This document shows positions 22,891 through 30,762 of a DNA stretch of 32,822 bases, in pieces (position 1 is the stretch's first letter; every line of letters starts with the position of its first letter). The position numbers and the translations under genes were made by a program. A model generated the notes under the pieces. The model did no database searches, had not been told where the DNA came from, and was given only the letters and a program-made list of their open reading frames with translations. The stretch spans positions 1 to 32,822 of the forward strand of contig CAMLLJ010000003.1 of assembly GCA_946480845.1 (NCBI GenBank). The letters are read 5' to 3'. Origin of the DNA: an uncultured Gemmatimonadota bacterium. GTDB taxonomy: Bacteria; Gemmatimonadota; Gemmatimonadetes; Gemmatimonadales; GWC2-71-9.

Positions 22891-23525
22891 GGGGCGCCGG
22901 GACCGCGCTCCTCGTCCTCTGCGTCACTGCAGTCCCGGGCGCTGGTGCAGCGCAAAGGGCGGAGAGCGTGCCCGCGGGCTGGCAGGTCGCCCTGGACGCT
23001 CCGGCCGATTCGGCGCCGCAGTTCCAGACGATGGCGCCCGGCTGGCACGTGACGATGGGGCCCGGCGCCGTGCTCTACCATCCGGCGCACGTCGCCGAGG
23101 ACCGGTACGCTCTCGAGATGGAGTTCTTCTTCTTCCCCGGCCCACCCGATGCGGCGGATGGCCTCTTCGTAGGCGGCAGGTCCCTGGACGGAACGCCTGC
23201 ATTCACCGCGTTCGTCATCCGCCGGGACGGCTCGGCCGGGGCGATCCGGCGCGTGGACGGGGTCACGACGCAGCTGCGCGCATGGGTGAAGCACTCCGCC
23301 GTCGTTGCTCAGCGCGGCGATTCCGTGGTGAAGAACGTCATCCGGCTCGCCGCGGAGCGGGACTCGGTGGCGTTCCTGGTCAACGGGGCAGAGGTCTTCC
23401 GGCTCGCCCGGAGCGCGGCACCGATGGACGGCGTCTTCGGGCTCCGCGCCGGGCCCGGCACCAACCTGCACATAAGCCGGCTCGACCACACGCGGCACCT
23501 GGCGGAACCGCGCGCGCGGCAGTAG
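22887..23525 (+). CDS. Secreted protein with lectin/glucanase-like fold
   Basis: A 212-residue protein with signal peptide (GTALLVLCVTAVPGAGA-AQ). The mature part resembles the concanavalin-like/DUF1080-type jelly roll: GWHVTMGPGAVLYHPAH, YALEMEFFFFPGPPDAADGLFVGG, FVIRRDGSAGAIRRVDG, RDSVAFLVNGAEVFRL and GVFGLRAGPGTNLHIS. Such domains often bind or cleave glycans, but no catalytic residue can be named. ATG 22887 is inside ATGA with the upstream membrane protein gene. The longer open frame upstream is a shadow. Confidence 0.8.
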   Translation: MRGAGTALLVLCVTAVPGAGAAQRAESVPAGWQVALDAPADSAPQFQTMAPGWHVTMGPGAVLYHPAHVAEDRYALEMEFFFFPGPPDAADGLFVGGRSLDGTPAFTAFVIRRDGSAGAIRRVDGVTTQLRAWVKHSAVVAQRGDSVVKNVIRLAAERDSVAFLVNGAEVFRLARSAAPMDGVFGLRAGPGTNLHISRLDHTRHLAEPRARQ

Positions 23526-23579
23526 TCCCACCGGATCATCAGGCACCGGCGGGTTACCGGGGGCCCGAACGGGGGCGGC

Positions 23580-23585
23580 TATATT
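23580..23585 (+). promoter_or_regulatory. CTATATT-type -10 element upstream of ETF-QO gene
   Basis: TATATT preceded by C, as in front of nadB and the MFS gene. Here it is 40 bases before the chosen GTG, so a leader of about 34 bases carrying a GGGAG ribosome site is expected. A -35 element is not evident. Confidence 0.5.
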
Positions 23586-23625
23586 GGAGCGTTCCCGTCA
23601 CCCCGGACCTGCAGGGAGCCGCCCA

Positions 23626-25251
23626 GTGCCGACGATCCTTCCCGCCCGCTTCCAGCCCTCCCTGCCGATGGAACGGCTGATCCTCGCCGACGCGCCGGGC
23701 GAGGAAGCCATCGAGATGGACGTGGTAATCGTCGGTGCCGGCCCGGCCGGCCTCGCCTGCGCCATCGAGCTGGCTCGCCTCTCCCCCGAGCTGTCCATCG
23801 CGGTGCTGGAGAAGGCGCCCAGCCTGGGCGAGCACAGCCTCTCCGGTGCCGTCATCAACCCGCGCGCCTTCCGTGAGCTGTTTCCCGACCTGCCCGAGTC
23901 CGATTTTCCCTTCCGGCAGAAGGTCGCGGCCGAGTCGGTGTACTTCCTCTCGGAGCGCCGCGCCCAGCGCATCCCCACGCCGCCCACGATGCAGAACCAC
24001 GGCTACCACACGGCGTCGATCTGCGAGGTGGTCCGCTGGCTCGGCGAGAAGGCCGAGGGCCTCGGCGTGAACCTCTTCGCGGGCTTCCCCGTGGACGGGT
24101 TGCTGGTCGAGGAGCGCCGGGTCCGCGGTGTGCGCACCACGCCCTCGGGACTCGACCGGAGCGGTGCCCCCGGGAGCGACTTCACCCCCGCAACCGACGT
24201 CACTGCGCGTCTCACCGTCGTCGCCGACGGCACCCGCAGTCTCCTGGGCCAGGCGTACTGCAAGTGGGAGGGCATCACCTCGGCCAACCCGCAGATCTAT
24301 GCGCTCGGCGTGAAGGAAGTGTGGGAGGTGAAGCGCCCGCTCGACCGGGTCATCCACACCCTCGGCTGGCCGCTGCCGTCGGACGCATTCGGCGGGAGCT
24401 TCATGTACCCGCTCGGACCGGAGCAGGTGGCTCTCGGCCTGGTCGTGGGCCTCGACTATCACGATGCCGCGCTCGACGTGCACCAGCTCCTCCAGCGGAT
24501 GAAGCTGCACCCGCTCTTCCGCCAGCAGCTCGAGGGCGGCCGCCTGCTCGAGTGGGGCGCCAAGACGATCCCGGAGGGCGGCTACTACGCCCTGCCCGAC
24601 CGCCGGCATGGCGACGGCATCATGCTGGTCGGTGACGCCGCGGGCTTTGTGGACGTGCCGTCGCTCAAGGGAATCCACTACGCGATGCAGTCGGGGATCT
24701 ACGCGGCGCGCGCCGCGGCGGCGGCACTGCAAGCGGGCGAGGCGACCGCGGCGGCGCTCGCGCCCTACGACAAGGTGGTGGACGAGAGCTACATCGCGGG
24801 GGACATGCACCAGACGCGCAACATGCGCCTGGCGTTCAAGGAGGGGCTCTGGGTAGGGGGTGTGAAGGCGGGCCTGATGACGCTCACGCGGGGCCGGTTT
24901 CCCGGCGCCAGGATCCCGATGGGGCGCGACGCGGACACACCCAAGGAGGTCCATCCCGCCGAACCGTTCACCCCGGACGGGACGCTCACCTTCGGCAAGC
25001 TGGACGCGGTCTTCAAGTCGGGGAACGCCACCCGGGACACCATCCCCTCGCACCTCGTTACGGGACCGGATGTTACACCGGAGGTGGCCGATTTCTATGC
25101 GCACCTCTGCCCGGCCGGAGTCTACGAGCGGGAGGGTGACGGGCTCCGGGTGAACCCGGCCAATTGCGTTGACTGCAAGGCAACCGACGTCCTGGGGCCA
25201 CGTTGGACGCCGCGGGAGGGCGGGAGCGGGCCCAAGTACCGCCTGATGTAG
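23626..25251 (+). CDS. Electron-transfer flavoprotein-quinone oxidoreductase
   Basis: A 541-residue flavoprotein that passes electrons from ETF to the quinone pool in the inner membrane. FAD motif DVVIVGAGPAGLACAIEL (32-49), EHSLSGAVINPRAF, the quinone/membrane region, VGDAAGFVDVPSLKGIHYAM, and the C-terminal ferredoxin-like domain beginning HLCPAGVYE. The Fe-S ligands should be four Cys; here C495, C514 and C517 are present, but the last position of the CxxCxxC triad is Thr520 (CVDCKATD). GTG 23626 is chosen for its GGGAG site eight bases upstream and because the N-terminus (FQPSLPMERLILAD) resembles relatives; TTG 23584 overlaps the -10 element. No etfA/etfB lies in the window. Confidence 0.92.
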   Translation: MPTILPARFQPSLPMERLILADAPGEEAIEMDVVIVGAGPAGLACAIELARLSPELSIAVLEKAPSLGEHSLSGAVINPRAFRELFPDLPESDFPFRQKVAAESVYFLSERRAQRIPTPPTMQNHGYHTASICEVVRWLGEKAEGLGVNLFAGFPVDGLLVEERRVRGVRTTPSGLDRSGAPGSDFTPATDVTARLTVVADGTRSLLGQAYCKWEGITSANPQIYALGVKEVWEVKRPLDRVIHTLGWPLPSDAFGGSFMYPLGPEQVALGLVVGLDYHDAALDVHQLLQRMKLHPLFRQQLEGGRLLEWGAKTIPEGGYYALPDRRHGDGIMLVGDAAGFVDVPSLKGIHYAMQSGIYAARAAAAALQAGEATAAALAPYDKVVDESYIAGDMHQTRNMRLAFKEGLWVGGVKAGLMTLTRGRFPGARIPMGRDADTPKEVHPAEPFTPDGTLTFGKLDAVFKSGNATRDTIPSHLVTGPDVTPEVADFYAHLCPAGVYEREGDGLRVNPANCVDCKATDVLGPRWTPREGGSGPKYRLM

Positions 25252-25284
25252 GCGGACCGTAAGGTTTTTGCCCGTCAAGTTCCT

Positions 25285-25302
25285 GGCCACTTCCCGGTGG
25301 CC
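25285..25302 (+). terminator. Hairpin downstream of ETF-QO gene
   Basis: GGCCAC (25285-25290) and GTGGCC (25297-25302) form a perfect 6-bp stem with a six-base loop, 34 bases after the stop. It has no T-run downstream and is weak as an intrinsic terminator. The rest of the 204-base gap before the GGDEF gene shows no other clear feature. Confidence 0.35.
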
Positions 25303-25455
25303 CGGTCATTGCTGGAATCCGGTCCAATCGGACACCCATTTTGCATACCGCAGTCCACCTGCTACGGGCGAGGTCCTACGCCGCAGCTTCCGCCGGTCCG
25401 CGCTACTCCGCAGGTCGCCTCGTGGCGTGCCCTGCTCGATGCCTCCGACCCGACG

Positions 25456-26588
25456 ATGTCGCACGCGGGCGCGGTCGGCGAGCTGATCGTCGCGCGCATC
25501 CGCCTGATGCTCACGGTGGCGCTGCTCATCGTGCCGATCGTCATGATGGTGATCGAGCCGTGGGACGAGGACTACGTCGCCGGGCTGGTCATCCTGCTCT
25601 CGGCGGTGGGCATCGCGTTCGGGGTGTTCATGCTGGTGCGGCGGGGCTTCACCAGCTCGTGGCTCGGCGCGGTGAGCACGGGTCTCGACGTCTCGCTGGT
25701 GAGCGCGGCGCTGGTCACCTTCCTGATCCTCGAAGGCCCCAATGCGGCGGTGAACAGCCGGGTGGTCTTCGAGTGCTACTTCATCGCCATCGGGGTCACC
25801 TGTCTCCGCTACGACCTGCGGCTCTGCCTCTTCGCCGGCGCGCTGGCGATCGTGCAGTACTTCGGCATGGCGCTCTGGTCGGACATCAACTGGGACATGC
25901 AGTCCGCGATCTACCGGCCCAACGACTACGGGATCTTCGACTGGGGCGCGCAGATCTCGCGGCTCGTGCTCCTCGGCACGGCGTCGCTGCTCGCGGCGAC
26001 GGTGGTGGGCCGCGGCCAGGCGCTGCGCCGGCTCTCCAGCATCGACCGGATGACGGGGATCTACAACCGCGGCTACTTCGACGAGCGGCTGAGCGCCGAG
26101 CTGAGCCGCGCGCGGCGGCAGTCGGAGTCGCTGGCCGTGGTGATGGTGGACGTGGACCACTTCAAGCGCTTCAACGACAACTATGGCCACGCCGCCGGTG
26201 ACGCGGGCCTCCGCGCGGTGACCGGGCTCATCCGCCATTCGCTCCGGCGGAGCGATTTGGTGGCGCGCTACGGTGGCGAGGAATTCGTCTTGGTGCTGCC
26301 GGTGACCACGGCGGCACAGGCGATCGAGAAGCTGGAGGGGATTCGGGCCGCCGTGGCCCAGCCCCCATCCGCCTCCCCAAGCAGCAGACGACGGCCCTGC
26401 TCACCGTGAGTGCCGGGATCGCGGTGTTCCCGGACGACGGCGTGACGGCGGACGAGCTGCTGGACTGCGCCGACGAGCGGCTGTTCCAGGCCAAGCAGGG
26501 CGGCCGGAATCGCGTGGTGGGGCCGGTGGTCGCGGCGGAGCGGCCGGACATCGCTCCGGTGGATGGCCTTCGCGCCCGGACGGGCTAG
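25456..26588 (+). CDS. Membrane diguanylate cyclase (GGDEF), interrupted by an apparent frameshift
   Basis: Six transmembrane helices (about residues 16-185) precede a GGDEF domain. Seen: DRMTGIYNRGYFDERL, VDVDHFKRFNDNYGHAAGD and the active site RYGGEEFVLVLP (GGEEF, 273-277). It should make cyclic di-GMP. The frame from ATG 25456 stops at 26409 after an unlike tail (PSASPSSRRR). The missing end of the domain (SAGIAVFPDDG, CADERLFQAKQGGRNRV) is intact in another frame to a TAG at 26588. One base lost near the C-run at 26362-26366 explains it: restoring it gives AQAPIRLPKQQ joined to LLTVSAG. A mutation or a sequencing error is equally likely. The restored end shares CTAG with the convergent dapD stop. 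No RxxD inhibitory site is seen before GGEEF. Start uncertain. Confidence 0.8.
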
Positions 26589-27436
26589 CGCAGCCAATCC
26601 TCCAGCCGGACGGCCGCGTCGGTCTTCTCGTCCCGGTACTTGACGATCACCGGCGCGTAGAGCGCCACCCCGTGCCGCGCGCCGGCGCCCGAGCTCACGG
26701 CGCGGCTGCCGGGCACCACGACGGCGCGCGGAGGGATCTCGAGCGGCCGGTCCGCCTCCCGGCGGTACACGGCGTCCCGCACCAGGTCCACGACCGCCGT
26801 ACCGCCGCTCAGCAGCGTACCGGGCGCGAGCACCGCGCCTTCCCGGACGATCGTCCCCTCGAACACGCCGCACTGACCACCCACCAGCACGTCGTCTTCG
26901 ACGATCACCGGCAGCGCCCCGGCCGGCTCGAGCACGCCGCCGAGCTGGACGCCGGCCGAGAGGTGCACGCGGCTCCCGACCTGCGCGCAGCTCCCGACCA
27001 GCACGTGCGAATCGATCATCGTCCCCGGGCCGACCCAGGCGCCCACGTTCACGTACGCAGGCGGCATGCAGATCACGCCCTCGCCCAGGAATGCCCCGGC
27101 TCGGACCGTGGTGCCACCCGGCACGACCCGGATCCCGTCTTCCGGCCGAAAGCGGCGCACGGCGAGCAGGTCCTTGTCCACGAAGGTGAACGGCCCGGCC
27201 TCGCCCGCCTCGACCAGGCGGCCGAGGCGGAAGGCCAGCAGGATGCCGTCCTTCACCCAGCGCTGCACCTGCCAGCGGCCGTCGCCGTCGCGCTCGGCGG
27301 CACGGACCTCGCCATGCTCGAGCGCGCGGAAGAGCCGGCCGATGACGTTGCGCGCGTCGCGCCGCTCCTCGGGCGGGATCGCCGCGCCGAAGCGGGCCAG
27401 CTCATCGCGGAGCTGCGCAGCGTCGGCGGCCGTCAT
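26585..27436 (-). CDS. dapD: Tetrahydrodipicolinate N-succinyltransferase
   Basis: A 283-residue left-handed beta-helix acyltransferase transferring succinyl from succinyl-CoA to tetrahydrodipicolinate in the succinylase route to meso-diaminopimelate and lysine. Seen: the helical N-terminal domain (DARNVIGRLFRALEHGEVRAAE, then WQVQRWVKDGILLAFRLG), the hexapeptide-repeat region (VPGGTTVRAGAFLGEGVICMPPAYVNVGAWV, then MIDSHVLVGSCAQVGSRVHLSAGVQLGGVLEP) and the conserved VEDDVLVGGQCGVFEGTIV. ATG 27436 overlaps the dapE stop (ATGA). The extra upstream part of the frame is the dapE shadow. Confidence 0.95.
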   Translation of the reverse strand: MTAADAAQLRDELARFGAAIPPEERRDARNVIGRLFRALEHGEVRAAERDGDGRWQVQRWVKDGILLAFRLGRLVEAGEAGPFTFVDKDLLAVRRFRPEDGIRVVPGGTTVRAGAFLGEGVICMPPAYVNVGAWVGPGTMIDSHVLVGSCAQVGSRVHLSAGVQLGGVLEPAGALPVIVEDDVLVGGQCGVFEGTIVREGAVLAPGTLLSGGTAVVDLVRDAVYRREADRPLEIPPRAVVVPGSRAVSSGAGARHGVALYAPVIVKYRDEKTDAAVRLEDWLR

Positions 27437-28434
27437 GCGGGGCCCGCCAGCAGGTCCTGCGCGAGCCTGACGTAGAGGTCCACGCCGTCCATCAGCTCGC
27501 GCTTGGAGATCCGCTCCTGGTCGGTGTGCGCCACCCGGATCGACCCTGGGCCCATCTGGTACAGGCCGCCCCAGGCGGTGTAGAAGGGCAGGTCGCTCGC
27601 GAAGCTCACGACGCGGGTCTTCCATCCGGCAGGAGCGGTGCCCTTGTACGTTGGGAGATCAACGGGGAAGGTGATGGTCACTGACGGCGCCGCCTGCGCC
27701 GTGACGAGCCGCTTCAATTCGTCGGTCCGGCCCACCGTGCGAATGAGGATCTGCGCGCGCGCGGCCGGCGGGATCACGTTGGGCGCCACGCCGCCCTCGA
27801 TGGTGCCGAGGTTCATCGTGGGAGCGCCGAGGAGCGGGTCGGACGGAAGCTCGAGCGCCTGGATCCGGGCGATCGTTTCCAGCAGCGGCATGATGGCGGA
27901 CTCCCCCTCGTCCGGATACGCCGAGTGCGCGGCCCGGCCGGTGGCGTGCAGGTCCACGCGCAGGGCACCCTTCTGCCCGATGGTGAGGATGTTGTCCGTG
28001 GGCTCGCCGTTGATCAGCCAGCGGCCCTTCGGCTCGAGGTCGGCGGCGGCATAGGCGCCGTGCGAGCCGTCCTCCTCTCCCACCACGAAGAGCAGCCCGA
28101 TGCGGCGCTCGCCGCCGTCGGCGAGCCGCTCGGCCGCGGCCACCATCGCGGCCGCGAGGCCCTTCGCATCGCAGCTCCCGCGGCCGTGGATGAACTCGTC
28201 GTCCTCGCGGAGCGGCAGGTACGGGGGCACGCAGTCGAGGTGCGTCGAGAAGACGACCTCGGGCTCCTCCCGGAATGCGTAGAGGTTGGCCCGTCCGCCC
28301 ACGACCGGCTGCCGGATGACGCCGTACCCGAGCCCGCGAAGGTGTTCTTCGAGGATGTCGGTGGCGGGGTTCTCGCCCCAGGTGGGCGTCTCGACGGCGA
28401 CGAGCCGCCGGGTGAGCTCGAGCGGGTCGCTCAT
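27433..28434 (-). CDS. dapE: M20 metallopeptidase, succinyl-diaminopimelate desuccinylase type
   Basis: A 333-residue di-zinc M20 hydrolase. Metal ligands and base: STHLDCVPP (His and Asp), GRGSCDAKG (bridging Asp), VVGEEDGSHG (catalytic and ligand Glu pair), GEPTDN and the final AHTDQERISKREL (His). Dimerisation-domain motif GRAAHSAYPDEGESA is present. The family also contains ArgE and LysK-type enzymes, so substrate rests on context: it is directly followed by dapD with a four-base overlap, which makes succinyl-DAP the natural substrate. It is somewhat shorter than E. coli DapE (about 375). Start ATG 28434 overlaps the MFS gene stop. Confidence 0.9.
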   Translation of the reverse strand: MSDPLELTRRLVAVETPTWGENPATDILEEHLRGLGYGVIRQPVVGGRANLYAFREEPEVVFSTHLDCVPPYLPLREDDEFIHGRGSCDAKGLAAAMVAAAERLADGGERRIGLLFVVGEEDGSHGAYAAADLEPKGRWLINGEPTDNILTIGQKGALRVDLHATGRAAHSAYPDEGESAIMPLLETIARIQALELPSDPLLGAPTMNLGTIEGGVAPNVIPPAARAQILIRTVGRTDELKRLVTAQAAPSVTITFPVDLPTYKGTAPAGWKTRVVSFASDLPFYTAWGGLYQMGPGSIRVAHTDQERISKRELMDGVDLYVRLAQDLLAGPA

Positions 28435-29777
28435 GCCGCGAGTGTGCCCGCCTCCGCGTCCGCCGCCTGCGCCGCGCGCGCGCCTTCCGCCGGGTCCACC
28501 CTGGCCAGCAGCACCGCGCCGACCGCGAAGAACGCGATGATCGAGAGGATCGCCGACCGGCTCGAGCCGGTGAGCTCGATGGCGACATAGAAGAAGAGCG
28601 GCCCGAGGATGCCGGCGAACTTCTCGAACACGCTGAAGAACCCGAAGAACTCCCCCGACTTGTGCTTGGGCACCATGCTCGCGAAGAGCGACCGGCTGAG
28701 CGCCTGGGTGCCGCCCTGCACCATGCCGACGAGGCCGGCCAGGATGTAGAAATGCGTGGCGCTGGTCATGAAGTAGCCCAGCACGCTGATGCCGGTATAG
28801 GCGACGAGCCCGATGAAGATGGCGCGCTTGGCGCCGATCCTCCCCGCCAGCATCCCGAAGAGGAAGGCGCAGGGGATCCCCACGAACTGCACGATGAGGA
28901 TCGCGCCGATGAGCGCGCCGGCGCCGATGCCGATCTCGGTGCCGTAGGCCGTCGCCATCTTGATGATGGTCTGGATGCCGTCGTTGTAGATCAGGAAGGC
29001 GAGCAGGAAGATGAAGGCGTGGCGGAAGCCGCGCAGTTCACGCAGGGTCTCGCCGAGACGCGTGAACGCGCCGAGGATGGCGTGGCCCGCCCGGGGCTCG
29101 TCCGGCTCGCGGCGCCTGGGCGGCTCGGGCACGCGGCGGAAGAGCGGGATCGAGAAGAGCCCCCACCAGACCGCCACCGACACGAACGCGAGCCGCGCGG
29201 GCAGGGTGGCTTCCGCGGGCGTGAGCCCCGGCCCCGAGGGCAGCCCGAACCACTCGGGCTTCTGGATCCACGCCAGGTTGAGCGCAAGCAGCACCCCGCC
29301 GCCCAGGTAGCCGAGCGCGAAGCCCGCCGTCGAGACGCGGTCGATCTCGGACGGCGAGGCGATGTGCGGCAGGAGCGACTCGTAGAAGACGAAGCTCCCG
29401 GTGGCGCCGATCATCGAGATGACGAAGAGCGCCGACGCGAGCCCCAGCTCGCCGTGGCCGATCCAGTACATCGACCCGGTCGCCAGCACGCCGGCGAGCA
29501 TGAAGGCGGCGAGCAGCCGCTTCTTGTTGCCGGCCAGGTCGGAGATGGCCCCCAGGATGGGCGAGGCGATCGCCACGAGCGTGAGGGCGATGGAGTTGAC
29601 GAGGGAGAGCTGCTGGGTGGCCTGCTCGGCCGGGAGGTTGGCGCCGGCCACCTTCACGAAGAAGATGGGGAAGACTGCCGTCATGATGACGGTCTGCATC
29701 GCGGAGGTGGCCCAGTCGTACATCGCCCACGCGCGGAGCTCGGGGCGGTGCAGGCCCAGGCGATGGGGGAGGGGCAT
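28431..29777 (-). CDS. MFS transporter of the UMF1/Atg22-like family
   Basis: A 448-residue 12-helix protein. The N-terminal LRAWAMYDWATSAMQTVIMTAVFPIFF is the hallmark of the UMF1 (vacuole effluxer-like) branch. SDLAGNKKRLL is the inter-helix 2-3 MFS motif, and the second half has GRIGAKRAIFIGLVAY, GMVQGGTQALSRSLFASMVPKHKSGEFFGF and EKFAGILGPLFF. Substrates of bacterial members are unknown; amino-acid efflux is a guess from the yeast relatives and the dap context. It is the first gene of a three-gene operon with dapE and dapD (each junction ATGA). The mRNA is predicted leaderless. Confidence 0.92.
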   Translation of the reverse strand: MPLPHRLGLHRPELRAWAMYDWATSAMQTVIMTAVFPIFFVKVAGANLPAEQATQQLSLVNSIALTLVAIASPILGAISDLAGNKKRLLAAFMLAGVLATGSMYWIGHGELGLASALFVISMIGATGSFVFYESLLPHIASPSEIDRVSTAGFALGYLGGGVLLALNLAWIQKPEWFGLPSGPGLTPAEATLPARLAFVSVAVWWGLFSIPLFRRVPEPPRRREPDEPRAGHAILGAFTRLGETLRELRGFRHAFIFLLAFLIYNDGIQTIIKMATAYGTEIGIGAGALIGAILIVQFVGIPCAFLFGMLAGRIGAKRAIFIGLVAYTGISVLGYFMTSATHFYILAGLVGMVQGGTQALSRSLFASMVPKHKSGEFFGFFSVFEKFAGILGPLFFYVAIELTGSSRSAILSIIAFFAVGAVLLARVDPAEGARAAQAADAEAGTLAA

Positions 29778-29782
29778 GGCGG

Positions 29783-29788
29783 AATATA
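29783..29788 (-). promoter_or_regulatory. TATATT -10 element of the MFS-dapE-dapD operon (leaderless)
   Basis: On the minus strand TATATT, preceded by C, ends exactly five bases before the ATG at 29777, the same arrangement as in front of nadB. Transcription should begin at the start codon itself. No ribosome site and no clear -35. Confidence 0.55.
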
Positions 29789-29791
29789 GGT

Positions 29792-29814
29792 GGGGGCGTG
29801 GAGGGCGCGCCCCC
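29792..29814 (-). terminator. GC-rich hairpin between terC and the MFS gene
   Basis: GGGGGCG (29792-29798) and CGCCCCC (29808-29814) form a perfect 7-bp stem with a nine-base loop in the 43-base gap. It follows the terC stop on the minus strand and precedes the TATATT of the next operon. It lacks a T-tract and could equally be part of the promoter's upstream region. Confidence 0.4.
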
Positions 29815-29820
29815 GGGCCG

Positions 29821-30762
29821 TCAGCCCTGCGCGGCCGCGGCCGCCTCCCTCCGCAGCTTTCTCACCGACATCACCGCCGCCGTCACCAGCACGAAGATGA
29901 TCACCCCGAGCGAGAGCAGGATCGGCAGGTGCACCCACGGGCTCAGCGCCATCTTGAGCCCGACGAAGACCAGGATCGTGGCGATGCCGGGCTTCAGGTA
30001 CTCGAAGCGGTCCATCATGTCGGCCAGCACGAAGAAGAGCGCGCGCAGGCCCAGGATGGCGAAGATGTTGGAGCTGTAGACGATGAACGGGTCGCGGGTG
30101 ATGGCGAAGACCGCCGGGATCGAGTCGATGGCGAAGACCAGGTCGGTCCACTCGATCACCAGCAGCACCAGCAGGAGCGGGGTCGCCATCAGCGTCCCGC
30201 GGATCGAGCGCACGAAGAAGCGCTGCCCGTCGTAGGTGTGGGTGAAGGGGAGGACCTTCCGCGCGAGCTTCACCACCGGGTTCTTCTCCGGCTCGACCCG
30301 CTGCTCCTCGACCAGGAACATGCGGATGCCGGTGACGATGAGGATCCCGCCGAAGACCCAGATGATCCAGTCGAACCGCGCCAGCAGCACCGCGCCGGCC
30401 ATGATCATGATGAGCCGCATGATGATCGCCCCAAGGATGCCCCACTTGAGGACCCGCGGCTGCAGCTCGGCGGGGACGCCGAAATACTGGAAGACGAGGA
30501 TGAAGACGAAGAGGTTGTCGACGCTGAGGCTCAGCTCGATGATGTAGCCGGTGTAGAACTCGAGCGCCTTGGCGCCGCCCTCCTTGAGGAAGAGGAAGCC
30601 GCCGAACAGCATGGCCAGGCAGACCAGGCTCCCGCTCCAGCGCAGCGCCTCCTTCATCGAGAGGACGTGCGAGCGGCGGTTCAGCACGGCGAGGTCGAGG
30701 ACCAGGAGGGCCACGACCACGCCGGTGAACCCGAGCCAGACCGCCAGGCTGTGGTCGCCCAC
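29821..30762 (-). CDS. TerC family membrane protein, probable manganese exporter
   Basis: A 313-residue polytopic protein of the TerC/Alx family. Conserved acidic-helix motifs: IIELSLSVDNLFVFILVFQYF in the first half and VIEWTDLVFAIDSIPAVFAIT in the second, with FASNIFAILGLRALFF-like SSNIFAILGLRALFF after it. It has about nine helices. TerC/Alx members are linked to tellurite resistance and to Mn2+ export, partly through Mn riboswitch control and loading of exoenzymes. GTG 30762 abuts the htpX stop (TGAGTG, no gap), so the two are coupled and both lie under the riboswitch upstream of htpX. Confidence 0.93.
   Translation of the reverse strand: MGDHSLAVWLGFTGVVVALLVLDLAVLNRRSHVLSMKEALRWSGSLVCLAMLFGGFLFLKEGGAKALEFYTGYIIELSLSVDNLFVFILVFQYFGVPAELQPRVLKWGILGAIIMRLIMIMAGAVLLARFDWIIWVFGGILIVTGIRMFLVEEQRVEPEKNPVVKLARKVLPFTHTYDGQRFFVRSIRGTLMATPLLLVLLVIEWTDLVFAIDSIPAVFAITRDPFIVYSSNIFAILGLRALFFVLADMMDRFEYLKPGIATILVFVGLKMALSPWVHLPILLSLGVIIFVLVTAAVMSVRKLRREAAAAAQG

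Noticed and set aside
25261..25275. T-run in AAGGTTTTTGCCC after the ETF-QO stop as an intrinsic terminator
   Set aside because: No GC-rich stem directly precedes the T-run; the nearest hairpin lies downstream of it.
23554..25290. Minus-strand open frame of 578 codons opposite the ETF-QO gene
   Set aside because: His/Arg/Glu-rich shadow with no domain; ETF-QO is complete on the plus strand.
26349..26409. Programmed -1 frameshifting in the GGDEF gene
   Set aside because: No X XXY YYZ slippery heptamer followed by a convincing pseudoknot was seen; the C-run is consistent with a simple deletion or read error, and both products would be a cut GGDEF domain.
28662..29789. Plus-strand open frame of 375 codons opposite the MFS gene
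   Set aside because: Highly charged low-complexity product typical of the antisense of a membrane protein gene.
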